A DNA stretch of 64,000 bases. It comes from Oscarella lobularis. Taxonomy: Eukaryota > Porifera > Homoscleromorpha > Homosclerophorida > Oscarellidae. Under the pieces are notes generated by a model that saw nothing but the letters and a program-made list of their open reading frames with translations, did no database searches and was not told where the DNA came from. The position numbers were made by a program, and so were the translations under genes. This document shows, one piece after another, positions 1-10,520 of this stretch (positions are counted from its first letter, which is position 1; each line of letters begins with the position of its first letter). The stretch is taken from NCBI RefSeq assembly GCF_947507565.1, contig NC_089188.1:1922001-1986000 (forward strand). The letters run 5' to 3'.

Positions 1-50
1 AGTAAGAGTAGGGGAAAAAAAAAGGAGCTCAATGCAACGGATCCTTTCGC

Positions 51-1335
51 AGAGGATTCGTGCTACGAACGCGAGAGCATGCTCGCTTCGTCGTCGTTAT
101 CGACGGCATCATCATCATCATCATCATCATCATCGTCCCAATCTCGCACTTTCCATCCCCTCCTCCTCTTCATTCCCCTACGACCGGGTCAAGATCGGAT
201 TCACGACAAATATCGCGAAGCCCTGAAAGCCTGCTTTCGTATGCCTCAGTGTCTCGGGATGATAGGGGGCCGACCTAAACACGCTCTGTGGTTCTTTGGC
301 TATCAAGGTGGGGAAGACAATGTTATTGCTGCCTCCCCCCGCGCCACTGCGTAGACATCCTCTCGCGCGTGCCTCTATTTTTAGGCGACCGGTTGTTGTG
401 CTTGGACCCACACACCGTCCAACCCGCCCTCAATCCGGAGAAGCGGTCCGCCATTCCGGACGAAGTGCGAGATTAAAATCAATAAATAAATAAACAAGTC
501 GTAAATCGTTTTCTGTTGTCGTTAGACGTACCATAGCAGCAGCGCGATACTGATTCCGATAAACGATCTCGACCCGTCTATCGCGCTCGTAAACGGACGT
601 TGTCGCCATATACTAATTAAATGTAATTGCTATTTTTACTCGAGGGTTTTTTCTGCCGAGATGAAGCCGACGTGAACGACATGTTCGACCGATTGCAAAA
701 GGTAATATCCGTCTGTCTTTGTCCGTCTGTCTGTCTGTCTGTTGATTATTACGTCTCACGAAAAAAATCAAACAAATTAGCGAACCCGTCGTTGAGTCGA
801 GGAGAGAGGGAATAAAATGCATTTACACGTCTGTCTCCGGCCCTACCAAACGGTTTTAGACCAGTGAACCCCTAAGAGGGCGCTGGACGAGTATTGCCTT
901 GGCCGTGACTCTTAACATTTTCATCGTATCAGTAGATAAACGTACTGTACCGGCAAACTCTTAGTAAAGGGTCTATCTATCTGTTCGTCTGTCTGTCTGT
1001 CTATGTTTACTCGTGTGCTCTCTTTCCTGCTGTAGCATGTGGTGAACCGCGAACCGCCACTATTCGAAATATTCCCTAAACGACCGCGCAACATGCCGCC
1101 GCTCGTCGATCCGCGACCATCGCGATCATCGGACCAACGCGTCGAAGAGAGTGCGTCAAATTGGCCTAAGCCAGTCATTGCGGAATATTAGCAACGCGCG
1201 CTCTTTCTTCCGTATCCAGGTTTCACGGACTTGTCGTTGGAGGCCGAGGCGGCGGCGGCGATGAATGGCGGCGGCTTGGACGAAGACGAAGACTATGATA
1301 TTATTGATCCCATGGAATTAGGGGGCATAAACTAA
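51..1335 (+). CDS. ATG4: ATG4 cysteine protease, C-terminal half (5' end outside window)
   Basis: ATG4 processes and delipidates ATG8/LC3 during autophagy in the cytosol. I recognise it from spliced exons. The first visible exon (about 51-307) ends with LKACFRMPQCLGMIGGRPK and HALWFFGYQ. The next (about 385-462) encodes GDRLLCLDPHTVQP, which holds the catalytic Asp and His of the family. A third (about 527-590) ends in NDLDPSIAL, a fourth (about 645-700) encodes GFFCRDEADVNDMFDRLQK, and a fifth (from about 1036) begins HVVNREPPLFEIFP. The last exon (from 1220) gives an acidic tail, DEDEDYDIIDPMEL, resembling the C-terminal LC3-interacting region of ATG4 proteins. The catalytic Cys must lie upstream of the window. 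A run of about ten Ser codons (TCA/TCG) sits in the first exon, an insertion relative to the family. Splice sites are inferred by eye; identity is secure. Confidence 0.9.
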
Positions 1336-2031
1336 GGGGTGGTCGCGACTTTGTATATTTAGGGTTTGGTGGCTTAGTCACGTGCAGTGTCAATGGGCTG
1401 CGAATGTGTTGACCCTGTTTGGTAAATATTTTGAGGCATCCGGACGTTGGTGGGGGATGCTCTCCAGGAGGCGCGCGCAACGACCGCCCCACGCGTGCCT
1501 CGTTAATTAAACGCCGGGGAGGGGGTCCCGTTTTTGGGGGCCTCCGTTTTACTTCGACGCCTTTCCACATTTGGTGAACGTTTTCGAAAAATGGCGCGAT
1601 TCGCGTGCTCGACTCTTGGAGACGTCTGTCCGGGTGGTGAATTCGTGCAAGCAATTACGCAGAGCCATTATCGAATTGCACCTCGCGCTGCGCTGAGCGA
1701 AGAGACGTTGCTGCGTGGAGGCTCCTGTCTCTTCCGTATGAGACCGTTTCCGTCGAATCGGAAAACGTCGCGTGACTGAGAGATCGCGAGCGCGCGCGCC
1801 GCGAGGAACCCCTCGCGCTATCGTACACTCGAACGCGTAGTCTTTATCCCAACTGCACGCAGTCTGCTTCTGTATACCCTTAGCCGCGTGCAACGCGCCA
1901 GGGGGGCTCGCCAGGGTGCCCTATAATTACATTACGAAGTCAAGTGGCTCCCCAATCTCCAGGAGGGAGAACCAGCTGACCAATGACGCGCGTCGGTATG
2001 TTCCCCCCCCTGGCGTTCCCTCCTACTGTAA
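1336..2031. other. Intergenic region between ATG4 and ZIC
   Basis: About 700 bases with no open frame I can support. It presumably holds the ATG4 3' end and the ZIC promoter and 5' leader. Short purine/pyrimidine-rich and CpG-rich stretches are present, but I recognise no element. An upstream noncoding or short coding ZIC exon here cannot be excluded. Confidence 0.5.
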
Positions 2032-3396
2032 ATGCACTCGTTCCAAAGACGATCGGCTCAAATTCAACGGCGCGCTCGAACAGGACACATGTACGCGAAC
2101 GTAGCAGCAGCAGCAGCGGCGGCGGCAGCGGCCGCTCATCATCGCCTACCCGCTGTTCCGTCCCCGTCGATCTACATGAATGCGCCGCCTCATCATCATC
2201 ACCCTCACCTTCATCAGAATTTCTACGACGCGCGATCGGCGTTTTCAACGAACAGCGGCGCCGCGGCGGCGTGCGGCGACGCGTCGAGCTATTCCTATCC
2301 GACGACGGCAACCGCTCATCGTTTCACGTCGTCCTGCGATTTCGTTCATCACCAGCGCTACCGAAGTCAAGCCACGCCCACGTCTCACACATCGCCTCCG
2401 CATCAGTACGCGTGCGAACAGCAAATTCAACCGTCGCAGCCGACCCAGTCGCACTACGACAGTTCCGATTTATATCCGGGATCGTGGTACGTGCCGCAGG
2501 GTAACCTAGCGCCGTCGCCGGCGACCATGTCGTTCGATCGCACGATTCCTCCGCCGCCGCCGCCGTCGTCGACGACGACGACGATGATCGAATCGGCGCG
2601 AATGTTTCCCGAAACGACGTCGACGATGACGCCGTCGCTTTGCCTGTGGATGGACCCGGACGAGAGCGGGCGGTGCTGCGGGAGGCGTTTCGTCGGCGTT
2701 CACGATCTCGTCGCGCACATCAGCGGCGATCACATCGGCTGCGCGATCGATTCGAGTCCGACGCAGCTGAAACAGCACGTCTGCTATTGGCAGGATTGCC
2801 AGCGAGCGCACAAGCCGTTCAAGGCCAAGTACAAGCTCGTGAATCACGTGCGATTGCACACGGGCGAGAAGCCGTTCGTCTGTCCGTTTCCCGAGTGCCA
2901 GAAGCTCTTCGCTCGTTCGGAGAACCTCAAGATTCACAAGCGCACGCACACGGGCGAGAAACCGTTCGCGTGTAAGTGGCCCGGATGCCTGAGGCGGTTT
3001 GCCAACTCGAGTGACCGGAAGAAGCACGAGCACGTGCACACGGCCGATAAACCGTACAAATGCCGCGTTGCCGGATGCGTCAAGTGTTACACGCATCCCA
3101 GCTCGCTTCGAAAGCACATGAAAGCACATTCGGCGGCGGTTGCCGGTAAGATGAGCCCCAAGGCGAGTCCGCCGCCGCCCGAGCACGTGATCAACGCCAC
3201 CAACGATTCTCACTCTGACAGAAATGAAAATGGGAGAGCAGGAGGAGGAGGAGTTGGAGGAGGAGAAAGAGGAAAGTGGATTGGAAGCATCAAGTATCAG
3301 CAGCAAGGATTTTTGACACCGCCTAATAGTAAATCACCTTGTTCGTCTCCCAGCTGCAGGGAGAGCATACACCAGTTTTGTTACAGTCCCAATTAG
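2032..3396 (+). CDS. ZIC: ZIC-family C2H2 zinc-finger transcription factor
   Basis: An uninterrupted 454-residue frame encodes five C2H2 fingers at about residues 204-367, matching the ZIC pattern. The first finger is atypical: it starts CLWMDP and has a long insert before its second Cys (CCGRRF). Finger 2 carries [20 protein letters not shown], finger 3 [18 protein letters not shown], finger 4 [17 protein letters not shown] and finger 5 [14 protein letters not shown]. These linker and helix sequences are close to animal ZIC and set it apart from GLI and GLIS. The N-terminus has poly-Ala and His-rich tracts, also common in ZIC. The C-terminus is Gly/Glu rich. ZIC proteins bind DNA in the nucleus and act in development. 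The first ATG follows a GC-rich leader; a start at the second ATG (about 2089) is also possible. I see no intron in the finger region. Confidence 0.92.
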   Translation: MHSFQRRSAQIQRRARTGHMYANVAAAAAAAAAAAHHRLPAVPSPSIYMNAPPHHHHPHLHQNFYDARSAFSTNSGAAAACGDASSYSYPTTATAHRFTSSCDFVHHQRYRSQATPTSHTSPPHQYACEQQIQPSQPTQSHYDSSDLYPGSWYVPQGNLAPSPATMSFDRTIPPPPPPSSTTTTMIESARMFPETTSTMTPSLCLWMDPDESGRCCGRRFVGVHDLVAHISGDHIGCAIDSSPTQLKQHVCYWQDCQRAHKPFKAKYKLVNHVRLHTGEKPFVCPFPECQKLFARSENLKIHKRTHTGEKPFACKWPGCLRRFANSSDRKKHEHVHTADKPYKCRVAGCVKCYTHPSSLRKHMKAHSAAVAGKMSPKASPPPPEHVINATNDSHSDRNENGRAGGGGVGGGERGKWIGSIKYQQQGFLTPPNSKSPCSSPSCRESIHQFCYSPN

Positions 3397-3522
3397 AGAG
3401 AGAAACTCTTTTTTTTATAATGGTTTAGTTATCGGCAGTTATTGATTTGGGAAAGCCTTTATTTTGAGTGTAGATTCTAATGTGCAGATCTGATAATATT
3501 TTAGAAAGAAAGAAAGAGATTC

Positions 3523-4428
3523 CTACTCGTTCACCCATAATTTGTGAATCGGCTCGCAACCGCATGACTTTATAGTTTCCAACGACAACGCTTTGATGCT
3601 TTCGTGAAGGGAATCGACGCTTTGATCAGCATTTATTATCTGACCGTCAAAGCGTCGATTTATACTTATCTAGATAGCGTGTAGCTCACCTTCCAATCAT
3701 CTTCTCGAAGCTTCTCATAACATTCCGCCACTTTTCTTTGGAATTCTTCCTTTTCGTATCGTTCGTCGCCGTAGTCGGCTCGCGTCTTTGCCACGTGGGG
3801 CGGCAAGTCCAAATAGATGACCAAATCAGGCTTGGGAAGGCCGCGATCCGATTGTCGGCACCAGTCCAGGCTGAATTTCTGAGAGAAAGGGAGTGAAGCA
3901 CTACAGAATAAATTTTCACAGTCACTATTAATTAATTTTTGGCTATTATCTAATGACGTGACTGTAGCTACTGTGACCAAATTTCTTTTTCGTTTCACCT
4001 GTTTTGCTCCAGTAAAAGCGATTCCAGAGTACGCGTAACGATCGACTACAAGCGTCGTGCCGGATTCGAGCATACTTTTCATGCGATTTCTATGCAGAAG
4101 CAAGCGTAAACAAGAGCCGCGCCCCCATTTTGTACGTCTTACGCCATTTCCCATCGATTCGCCGAGAAGAGAAGGTGAATGGCGGCGTCGTGGAGTTCGA
4201 TTTTTTTTTCGAGATATCGGCTGATCACGCTGCCTATTTCTGTAGTTCGATCTGCGAGGATAAGGCGATCACGCGCGATTCGCGAGCGAGAAAGGTGACA
4301 TTACTTGGAAATTGCATCAGTTCGACTGATTTGCCGGCGTTTTTGAGTCCTTCTGCAAGTTTTCGGCACTGCGTCGACTTGCCGGATCGATCGCAGCCTT
4401 CCAAAACGATCAGCGCGCCTCTTCGCAT
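3523..4428 (-). CDS. DTYMK: Thymidylate kinase (dTMP kinase)
   Basis: This enzyme phosphorylates dTMP to dTDP in the dTTP pathway. Five exons can be assembled by eye. Exon 1 (about 4305-4428) encodes [20 protein letters not shown] with the P-loop. Exon 2 encodes [19 protein letters not shown] and [11 protein letters not shown]. Exon 3 encodes [20 protein letters not shown] with the DRY motif. Exon 4 encodes [20 protein letters not shown] and the lid region. Exon 5 encodes [16 protein letters not shown] and ends KLWVNE. All five introns/junctions keep frame and follow the human protein almost block for block. The upstream in-frame TTG is not needed, because the ATG at 4428 gives the standard start. 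The gene is head to head with the SPC25-like gene, with 95 bases between start codons. Confidence 0.93.
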
Positions 4429-4523
4429 TGTAGTCAAACCGGGAACTGCAGAAAACTGCGCGCATCAGCTTCATTGAGCATGCGCTAAGTACCGCTCTAC
4501 GTTTGAAATATTTCAGCAATTCT

Positions 4524-5255
4524 ATGGATAACAGCAGCGAAATTACGGACACCATATCTACTGTACATCAGCAGAATCGACATCTAAGCAATTTTTCGAA
4601 GATTGGGTCTCGTTTTTAGGGCGCCGCATCGAGGGCAGACACGGAAAGCGTTTGGAGAAGAAAATACGAAGATTTACTTACTATGCGCACGACAAAAGTT
4701 GAAGAGCGACTACGAAAAGCTCAAGAAGTGGCTAAAAGACTCGAAAAAGGCAAAGAAACGATAGAAAACGTAAAATGTATGCATAAACGGAATGTTTTAG
4801 ATTCCGACGCCCAGATAGCTCACCTGACGTCAACAATCGACGAACTCAAGCAGGCCAAGATCGATCTCGAACAGAAACTCGACGAAATGACGAAGGAGAA
4901 CGTGAAAAAATCGAAAATCAAAGACAATTCAAAATTTAAAAAATCGAACGAATTCTACTCACTCCTAACGGGAATCGACGTCGAATTCAAAACGGAATCA
5001 AAATCGTCGAAAACGTTCGAATGTCGATTTTCAAACGGTCCTAAAGGAAAAGCGTTTCTCTTACATCACGACGAAAACGAGGAGGAAATCGAATACAACC
5101 CGGAAGTGCCGGAAACGTCGGGACTGAGACGCAAGAGCATTGGCCGAGCTCTTCTTCCCTTTCCGGAGTTCATGCGAGAAGACATCGTCATGGATGCAAA
5201 CGACGCGCCGAGATTTCTCTTTCGAATATTGAGATCAGTTCACGAGAATCAGTAG
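4524..5255 (+). CDS. SPC25: SPC25-like kinetochore (NDC80 complex) subunit
   Basis: Two exons, 4524-4562 and 4620-5255, join in frame across a 57-base intron to give 224 residues, the length usual for SPC25. The N-terminal two thirds is a charged coiled coil (KVEERLRKAQEVAKRLEKGK; then IAHLTSTIDELKQAKIDLEQ). A small globular C-terminal domain follows, beginning near KKSNEFYSLLTGIDVEF and ending RFLFRILRSVHENQ. SPC25 pairs with SPC24 in the NDC80 complex, which links microtubules to kinetochores. Sequence identity to known SPC25 is weak by eye. The call rests on length, coiled coil plus small globular head, and the FY..LTG-type domain start. SPC24 or another coiled-coil protein is the alternative. 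Confidence 0.6.
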
Positions 5256-5274
5256 AGATGTTCGTTCTAGTTAA

Positions 5275-6801
5275 CTAAGTATTCGTGCAGTATTGAAATT
5301 CGTTGCTGGTTTCATGACGGTACATGTCCAACGCCACTTGGCAGCTTTCCTATATGAATATGTACCACCTAAAATGCGTGATTTATTAAATAAAGGTACA
5401 CAAACTTTGACTATGCGTTGTTCGTCGTCGAGATACTGAGTTAGAATCGTCCGGCATTCCTCCTGAGGAACGCGTTTAGATAATTGATTAATTAGACAAT
5501 TTGCTTTTGGTACTGTTGCTATTGAGCCGAGTGCTTCTGCACATTCGTGGCGAACCATTGCGTGTTCGGTCAAATTTTCAAGGCCCTGTTAGAAATGTTC
5601 GTCGAGATTACGCTGTACGAAAAGTTGCTCGCCTCTTTTAGGTATGGAACAGCGCCTGGATGTTGCATCTGACCCAGAACGTAGGCTAGAGTGATTATCA
5701 TTATCGGTTTTTTTCACAACATTTTATGCATGCAATACCTATTTCGTGTCTGAATAAGGCGCTGCTTTTGTCTCTAAGTCCTCTCGAAAGCGCCAGTACG
5801 CTTTCGGCAGTTTGGGAATTTCTCAGTGTAAATAAGGCTCTGTGCAGAGCTAATAGATGAAGATTAGCTAAGAGAGCTAGCTGTAAGCTGACCTGTATCT
5901 CCTAAATAAAGGAAGGCTTTCGTTCAACAGTTCCTCTTCTAAAGTAAGAAACGCTGCTTCTTTCCTAGGAGGTGCTGGATCGACAGAACGAAAGGGATTT
6001 GAACTAAACGAAAAGAAAACTATACTGCCGATGAGATTCCAATTCTGTAAACTACCTCAGGTCGGCCTCTTCTTTCTTATACTCGGCACTATTGATATAT
6101 TGCAACTTGTCGACTGCAATTCGACATGTCTCTGCCACCTGCAAATGTCAAACGTATTATTAGACGAAACGAACAAACGTGAAAACCTCAGCAATGGGAT
6201 CAGACACGTGACGTTCCAACACAGGAAGAACCGAAGAATCTGCAATAGCAGCTAACGCCTCTCCGGCCTGTAAAAAAGATTCAGTAGAGTTTAGGCCCCT
6301 CTAGTCGGTACAAATGCAATACAGTATAAGATTAACCTCATGTCTGACAACTGTTTCCTGATTTGTATCATTGAGTAGCCTACAAGGCATGCTGGTATGA
6401 TTTTCCAGTGCCAAAATCGTTTACTTTATCAAGACAGAGTTGGCTCTCGGGTCCTACAACACAGTGTGTGAGGAAATTCTCTTTCTCTCCCTCTCTATGT
6501 TTCTTTGTGTACACCTACCTGCATCTGTCCCAGGCAATACGCGCATTCGTGCTTAAATAGCTCAGACGGATCAGAAAAGCCTAAAAGTGAATCTTGAACG
6601 TGATTGTGTCTGCTTGGTTTGCGTACATTTCTCTATGGCGGCGATTGCTTTCGCGCCTCCGATGTTTCTCAGGGAAAACAGCGCCCGAAAGCGCTCAGGA
6701 AGAGTGCTAAAACGCTAAATTAGAAAGGGAGTAGTGCTGAGCTTAGGATACTTCGATTGATCTAGTAGAACGGCTTCTAGTCGCTCGACCGATTCCGCCA
6801 T
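5275..6801 (-). CDS. DOHH: Deoxyhypusine hydroxylase (HEAT-repeat, di-iron)
   Basis: DOHH hydroxylates deoxyhypusine on eIF5A, completing hypusine. The protein is split over several short exons on the minus strand. The first (6801) reads [17 protein letters not shown]. The next encodes [20 protein letters not shown]. All four His-Glu iron-ligand pairs of the family are visible: [14 protein letters not shown] near 6550, VVRHE followed by [12 protein letters not shown] near 6250-6350, ALFRHE followed by [17 protein letters not shown] near 5640-5760, and [15 protein letters not shown] near 5550. The last exon encodes [20 protein letters not shown] and stops at 5275. Two symmetrical HEAT halves are therefore complete. 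The start codon lies 53 bases from that of the divergent caveolin gene. Confidence 0.93.
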
Positions 6802-6854
6802 ACTGTAGAGCACGCTATTGCGACCCTGCACGTGAGCAGTCACGTGAGCACACT

Positions 6855-7430
6855 ATGGACCCTCCCAACAACTACCAGTCTGTCAGCGAAAAAGAAGTCA
6901 ATCGAGGCACGCTTCTGCAGTCAAACAATATGGAAACGCTGAGTGATCAACTGTCAGTGTGCGAAAGCCCTTTGATGAAGGCAAGCACGCATCATGCAGA
7001 GCCTGATTCCGCCTACATGGCGCAATGTCTTTAGATTGATTATGAAAACGTAATACTAGAGTCTCAACCTGCAGACGATATTTACGTGTTGCCCTTCATA
7101 CCCCAAGTTGCCAAAGCAATCTACGGGTGTACAGGAACTGTGGTCTACAATGTTCTAGCTCTTATTTTTTCATTTTTACTTGCCATGGTGTGGAGTTGCT
7201 GCTTTACAGTGAGTTCTTTCAGCTGCACCTGGTGTGCAATTCCAATGCAGCGTCTTGCTCGGATGTGTATGAAACCTTGGGCAGACGTTTACCGTGATTA
7301 CTGCTTTTGTATGCTGAATCCCTTATTTGCGTCAATGGGACTGGCACTGAGCAACATCAAAGCAAAGCTCACGCTCAGGCCGTATCCAGACATTCTTCGT
7401 GAAGAGCAGACAAGAATCTTAGAAGCCTGA
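6855..7430 (+). CDS. Caveolin-like protein, copy 1
   Basis: Two exons (6855-6980 and 7035-7430) give 173 residues, the caveolin length. Caveolins insert a hairpin into the inner leaflet of the plasma membrane and build caveolae. Visible here: a polar N-terminus; IDYENVILES at residues 43-52 in the place of the FEDVIAEP signature; a scaffold-like segment (FIPQVAKAIYGCTGTVVYNV); a long hydrophobic hairpin (VLALIFSFLLAMVWSCCFTV); and a Cys-bearing C-terminal part ending near NPLFASMGLALSNIKAKL, as in caveolins (DPLFEAVGKIFSNV). The intron appears to use GC at its 5' end (AAG|gcaagc), at the same codon position as the normal GT intron of copy 2. The downstream tandem paralogue supports the call. 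Confidence 0.85.
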
Positions 7431-7643
7431 CACTGAGACTTGCGGATTTCTTTGCTAAGCTTTTACGTGCTGAGTCGAATTCAACGTGTAGAACGTCTCG
7501 ATACACTATACACCGTATGTACAATGCATTCCCTAAGCACGGGCATTTGAACGGCGGGCCAATAGCGCGCCTTCTCGTCATCCGCGCACGTGCACCGCGA
7601 GCTAATCACGAGACCGTCTGTTGCAACACGCTGATCGAGAAGA

Positions 7644-8226
7644 ATGGAGCCAGGGAACTACGAGAGCATCGACGAAAAGCGAAGCGAAGTCGCACCCATT
7701 TCAGCATCTACGACGCACACAGTCACAGAAATGAGTATGCCGGATCCGCAAAGCGTTAGCAACGAAGTTCGAGTAAGGCAGTCAGCGAGGTGTGAGAGCA
7801 CCCAGCCAAGTAATCAATCAACAATATCTCTATTCTTACCTCTAGGTCGAATTCGACGACATATTTCGCGAACCGCAAGGCGCGACGATGAGCAGTATTC
7901 CCCAAGTGTTCAACGTCTCGCAATTGGTCTACACATACACGGCGAGCATCGTGTACAAGATCTTCGCTGTTCTCTTCTCCGTCCTGCTCTCGTTCATGTG
8001 GGGACTGACGTTCGCGTTGCTCGCATTCACCACCGTGTGGATGATCAATCCTATGATACGCGCTTTTTACGTCGGAGTCAACATCTACGCGTCGATCTAT
8101 CGCACGTTCATCACGCTCTTCTGCGAGCCTTTCTATAGCGCTTGGGGACTTATCTTTAGCAGAATCAACGCCAATTTCGTTTTCAAACCCTATCCGTCGA
8201 CACTGTCGGGAATCAAGGACGTTTAA
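7644..8226 (+). CDS. Caveolin-like protein, copy 2
   Basis: Two exons (7644-7772 and 7846-8226) give 169 residues. The caveolin signature is clearer than in copy 1: FDDIFREP at residues 46-53 in the place of FEDVIAEP. It is followed by a scaffolding-domain-like segment (VSQLVYTYTASIVYKIF), a hairpin membrane segment (LFSVLLSFMWGLTFALLAFT), then NPMIRAFYVGVNIYASIYRT and EPFYSAWGLIFSRINANF. The intron has a standard GTAAGG donor and sits at the homologous place to the intron in copy 1. Copies 1 and 2 share overall design and C-terminal RPYP/KPYP motifs but are clearly diverged, so the duplication is not recent. Confidence 0.88.
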
Positions 8227-8378
8227 GGAGGGGGCGGGGCAGAAATGCACTGTTAGCTTTTTCTTTCTTTTTTCGGTGTCTTGCTTTCCTGTATTTGTGT
8301 TCATGATATTTTGTTGCGACGACTGCGTACGTTAATCACTCAAAATGAAAACCCCATGTGCTAATACCTGCATTCGAG

Positions 8379-10227
8379 TCATAGAATCGATTTGATGTCC
8401 CATAGCTAGAATATATAAGTCTAGATTATCTTCAAGCAAAACGAAGAGAGTCTTACCTTGACTACTTTGTCCGAGCCGACTGTGAGTAAGTGGCACTTTG
8501 TGGGATCATAATACATGTACATCACTTCGTGTTTGAGGTCAAAAAACTTGGTCGTCGTCTTTTGACTAATAATAAAATTCGCTTTTACGTCATTGTAAGA
8601 GAAATGCTTTCTCTCCACTTACTCTTCGTCTGTGAGCTTGTCATTGCATTCGTTGCAAAGACGCACGGGATACTCAAATCCCATTGAAGGAAGACACGAC
8701 GACTGCTTTGAGCATTTGTTGCACACGGCCAGTCCGCAACTCCGGCAATGATGCTATAAACAGACTCGCAAACTAAAGCAATAGCCGATAAAAAGTATTG
8801 TATCGACCTGTCTATTCAACTGTAGTTTCTTCTTTTGCCACATTTCCTTGACGTTCCAGAAAAAGGCAGCACTGCATTTCTCGCAGATGTCGCTTTCCGC
8901 CCAAACAGGAGTCTAAAAAGTAGTCTGAGAACCAACAGTATTTTTCATCGTGTCTCTCTCCAACCTCCTTTTTAGGCGACTCCAAATTCCAAACGACCAA
9001 CTTTTTGTCGTCGCCGCTAGAAAGAAGTTTTCGAGCGTGAGGAATGTAGCACACGGCTCTCACGTGATCTCTACAAATGTCATCAATATAATATGTAGCA
9101 AATGATACACCGATTGAATTTCTCACTGATGACCACTCAATTCGAAAGCAGTTCCTTTTTGAGAGCCGATATCCCACACGACGATGACTTCATCAAAACT
9201 CCCAGAAAATAGAAGCCGCTTGTCCGGATCCCAAGACAATGATCGGATGCTTCCTGAAAAAAAAACCAGTAATATTTTATTGTCAAATTTAGATGTCGCT
9301 TACCGCTGTGACCTTTTAGCGTCGTCACTTCGTTAATGGAATTTTCCTCTATTTTCAGAACGTGTATCAGGCCGGAAAAATCTCCTACAAAAATGTGCTT
9401 CGATTCCGCGTCAAACGTGGAGAAGAAAAAGTCAAGGAAAAAGGGAAACGCGTTCGTATTCGAACAGACTAGATTTTTAATTAAAAAATGATATTGTAGT
9501 GATAAACACCAGGCACTAATCTGGTGACCCCCAAGACGATGTCCGCTCTCCGTCGAATGCCATTGGAGGCATTTGTCTCGACCGACGCTTAGAATCCATT
9601 CGTGCTCGAGCGAAAAGACCATTTGACTGACACGATTCATATGAGCTAAAAACAGTTATATGTAATTAATTAATTAATTAATTAATCCCTACGAATTATT
9701 TCACCCGAATAGTTTCTACGCAGAGTCATTCGATTGAAGTCTTCGGTGAGAGAGAATTCCTTTAGAGAAAAAAGAAAAATCAATTCGATTACTCTTTGGG
9801 AAAACGTTTGTTCGCCTCCAAACCGTGATGGCGCCGGAAGAAAATCCAATAAAGAGACGTCTCGTCTCGCCGTTGTAGGCGAGCGACGTGGCCGCAGCTA
9901 AAAAAGAATCCCATACATTTGACCTTCGACGCGCGATAGAAAACAAAAGGGGGGAACGTACACGGCGTCGTTTGGCATATGCTCGGCCAATATTCGCCGC
10001 TTTCGCGTAGGAGCCAGACGCGAACCGTTCTAGAATGCCCAATAGAGCTGTCGAGAAGAAGGCTCGTCGCGGGGATTGTACTTGTCTTCGCCCGCCGTTA
10101 CGACCGCGTCTTCGTGGGGAATAATGAAGGCTTCGTTGACCGTGTGGCCGGCCGATTCGAGCTTGTTGACGAGCACTGGGCTTACGCGGCGTTTAGACGC
10201 CGAGGAAGTCACAGCGGCCGATGCCAT
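8379..10227 (-). CDS. WDFY2: WD-repeat and FYVE-domain protein (WDFY1/2 type)
   Basis: Many small exons encode seven WD repeats with a FYVE zinc finger inserted before the last repeat, the WDFY1/2 layout. N-terminal exon: [20 protein letters not shown] (start 10227). Repeats include [40 protein letters not shown] and [20 protein letters not shown]. The FYVE part (about 8640-8930) reads AESDICEKC, then [16 protein letters not shown] and [20 protein letters not shown], with the R..HHCR.CG core that binds PtdIns3P. The last exon ends [13 protein letters not shown] then LWDIKSIL. The protein should sit on early endosomes. WDFY1 and WDFY2 cannot be told apart by eye. It converges with caveolin copy 2 and diverges from CAB39. 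Confidence 0.92.
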
Positions 10228-10520
10228 TCTCTCGCTTCGCTCTAAAGGGAATATGTCATGTGAGTAGGCATGACGTCACTTCGATCGCACGCGTAGAAAA
10301 TTCAGCTTACTTTTTTTCTATTGAAATGCTTAGCCGTAAACATGTACAGTAAGAAAACAAAGTTTACATCAATGTCTATATCAATGATTCGACGAAAGAA
10401 CTTAATGTATTTCTTTAGCAGTATTTCCCGGATTGACGAGAACCACGCCTATTTCGTCGGGCGTCGTCGACTCCGTTCGTCGCACAGGGTGATTCGAAAG
10501 CGTCCTTGGCCAGCAAAGCA

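Noticed and set aside
32-226. Poly-His or poly-Ile frames near the window start
   Set aside because: Other frames of the TCA repeat that encodes Ser in ATG4.
2506-3306. Minus-strand frame of 266 codons opposite ZIC
   Set aside because: Antisense of the zinc-finger coding region; Arg-rich without any domain.
7517-7759. Frame of 80 codons overlapping caveolin copy 2
   Set aside because: Out of frame with the caveolin exon and lacks any feature.
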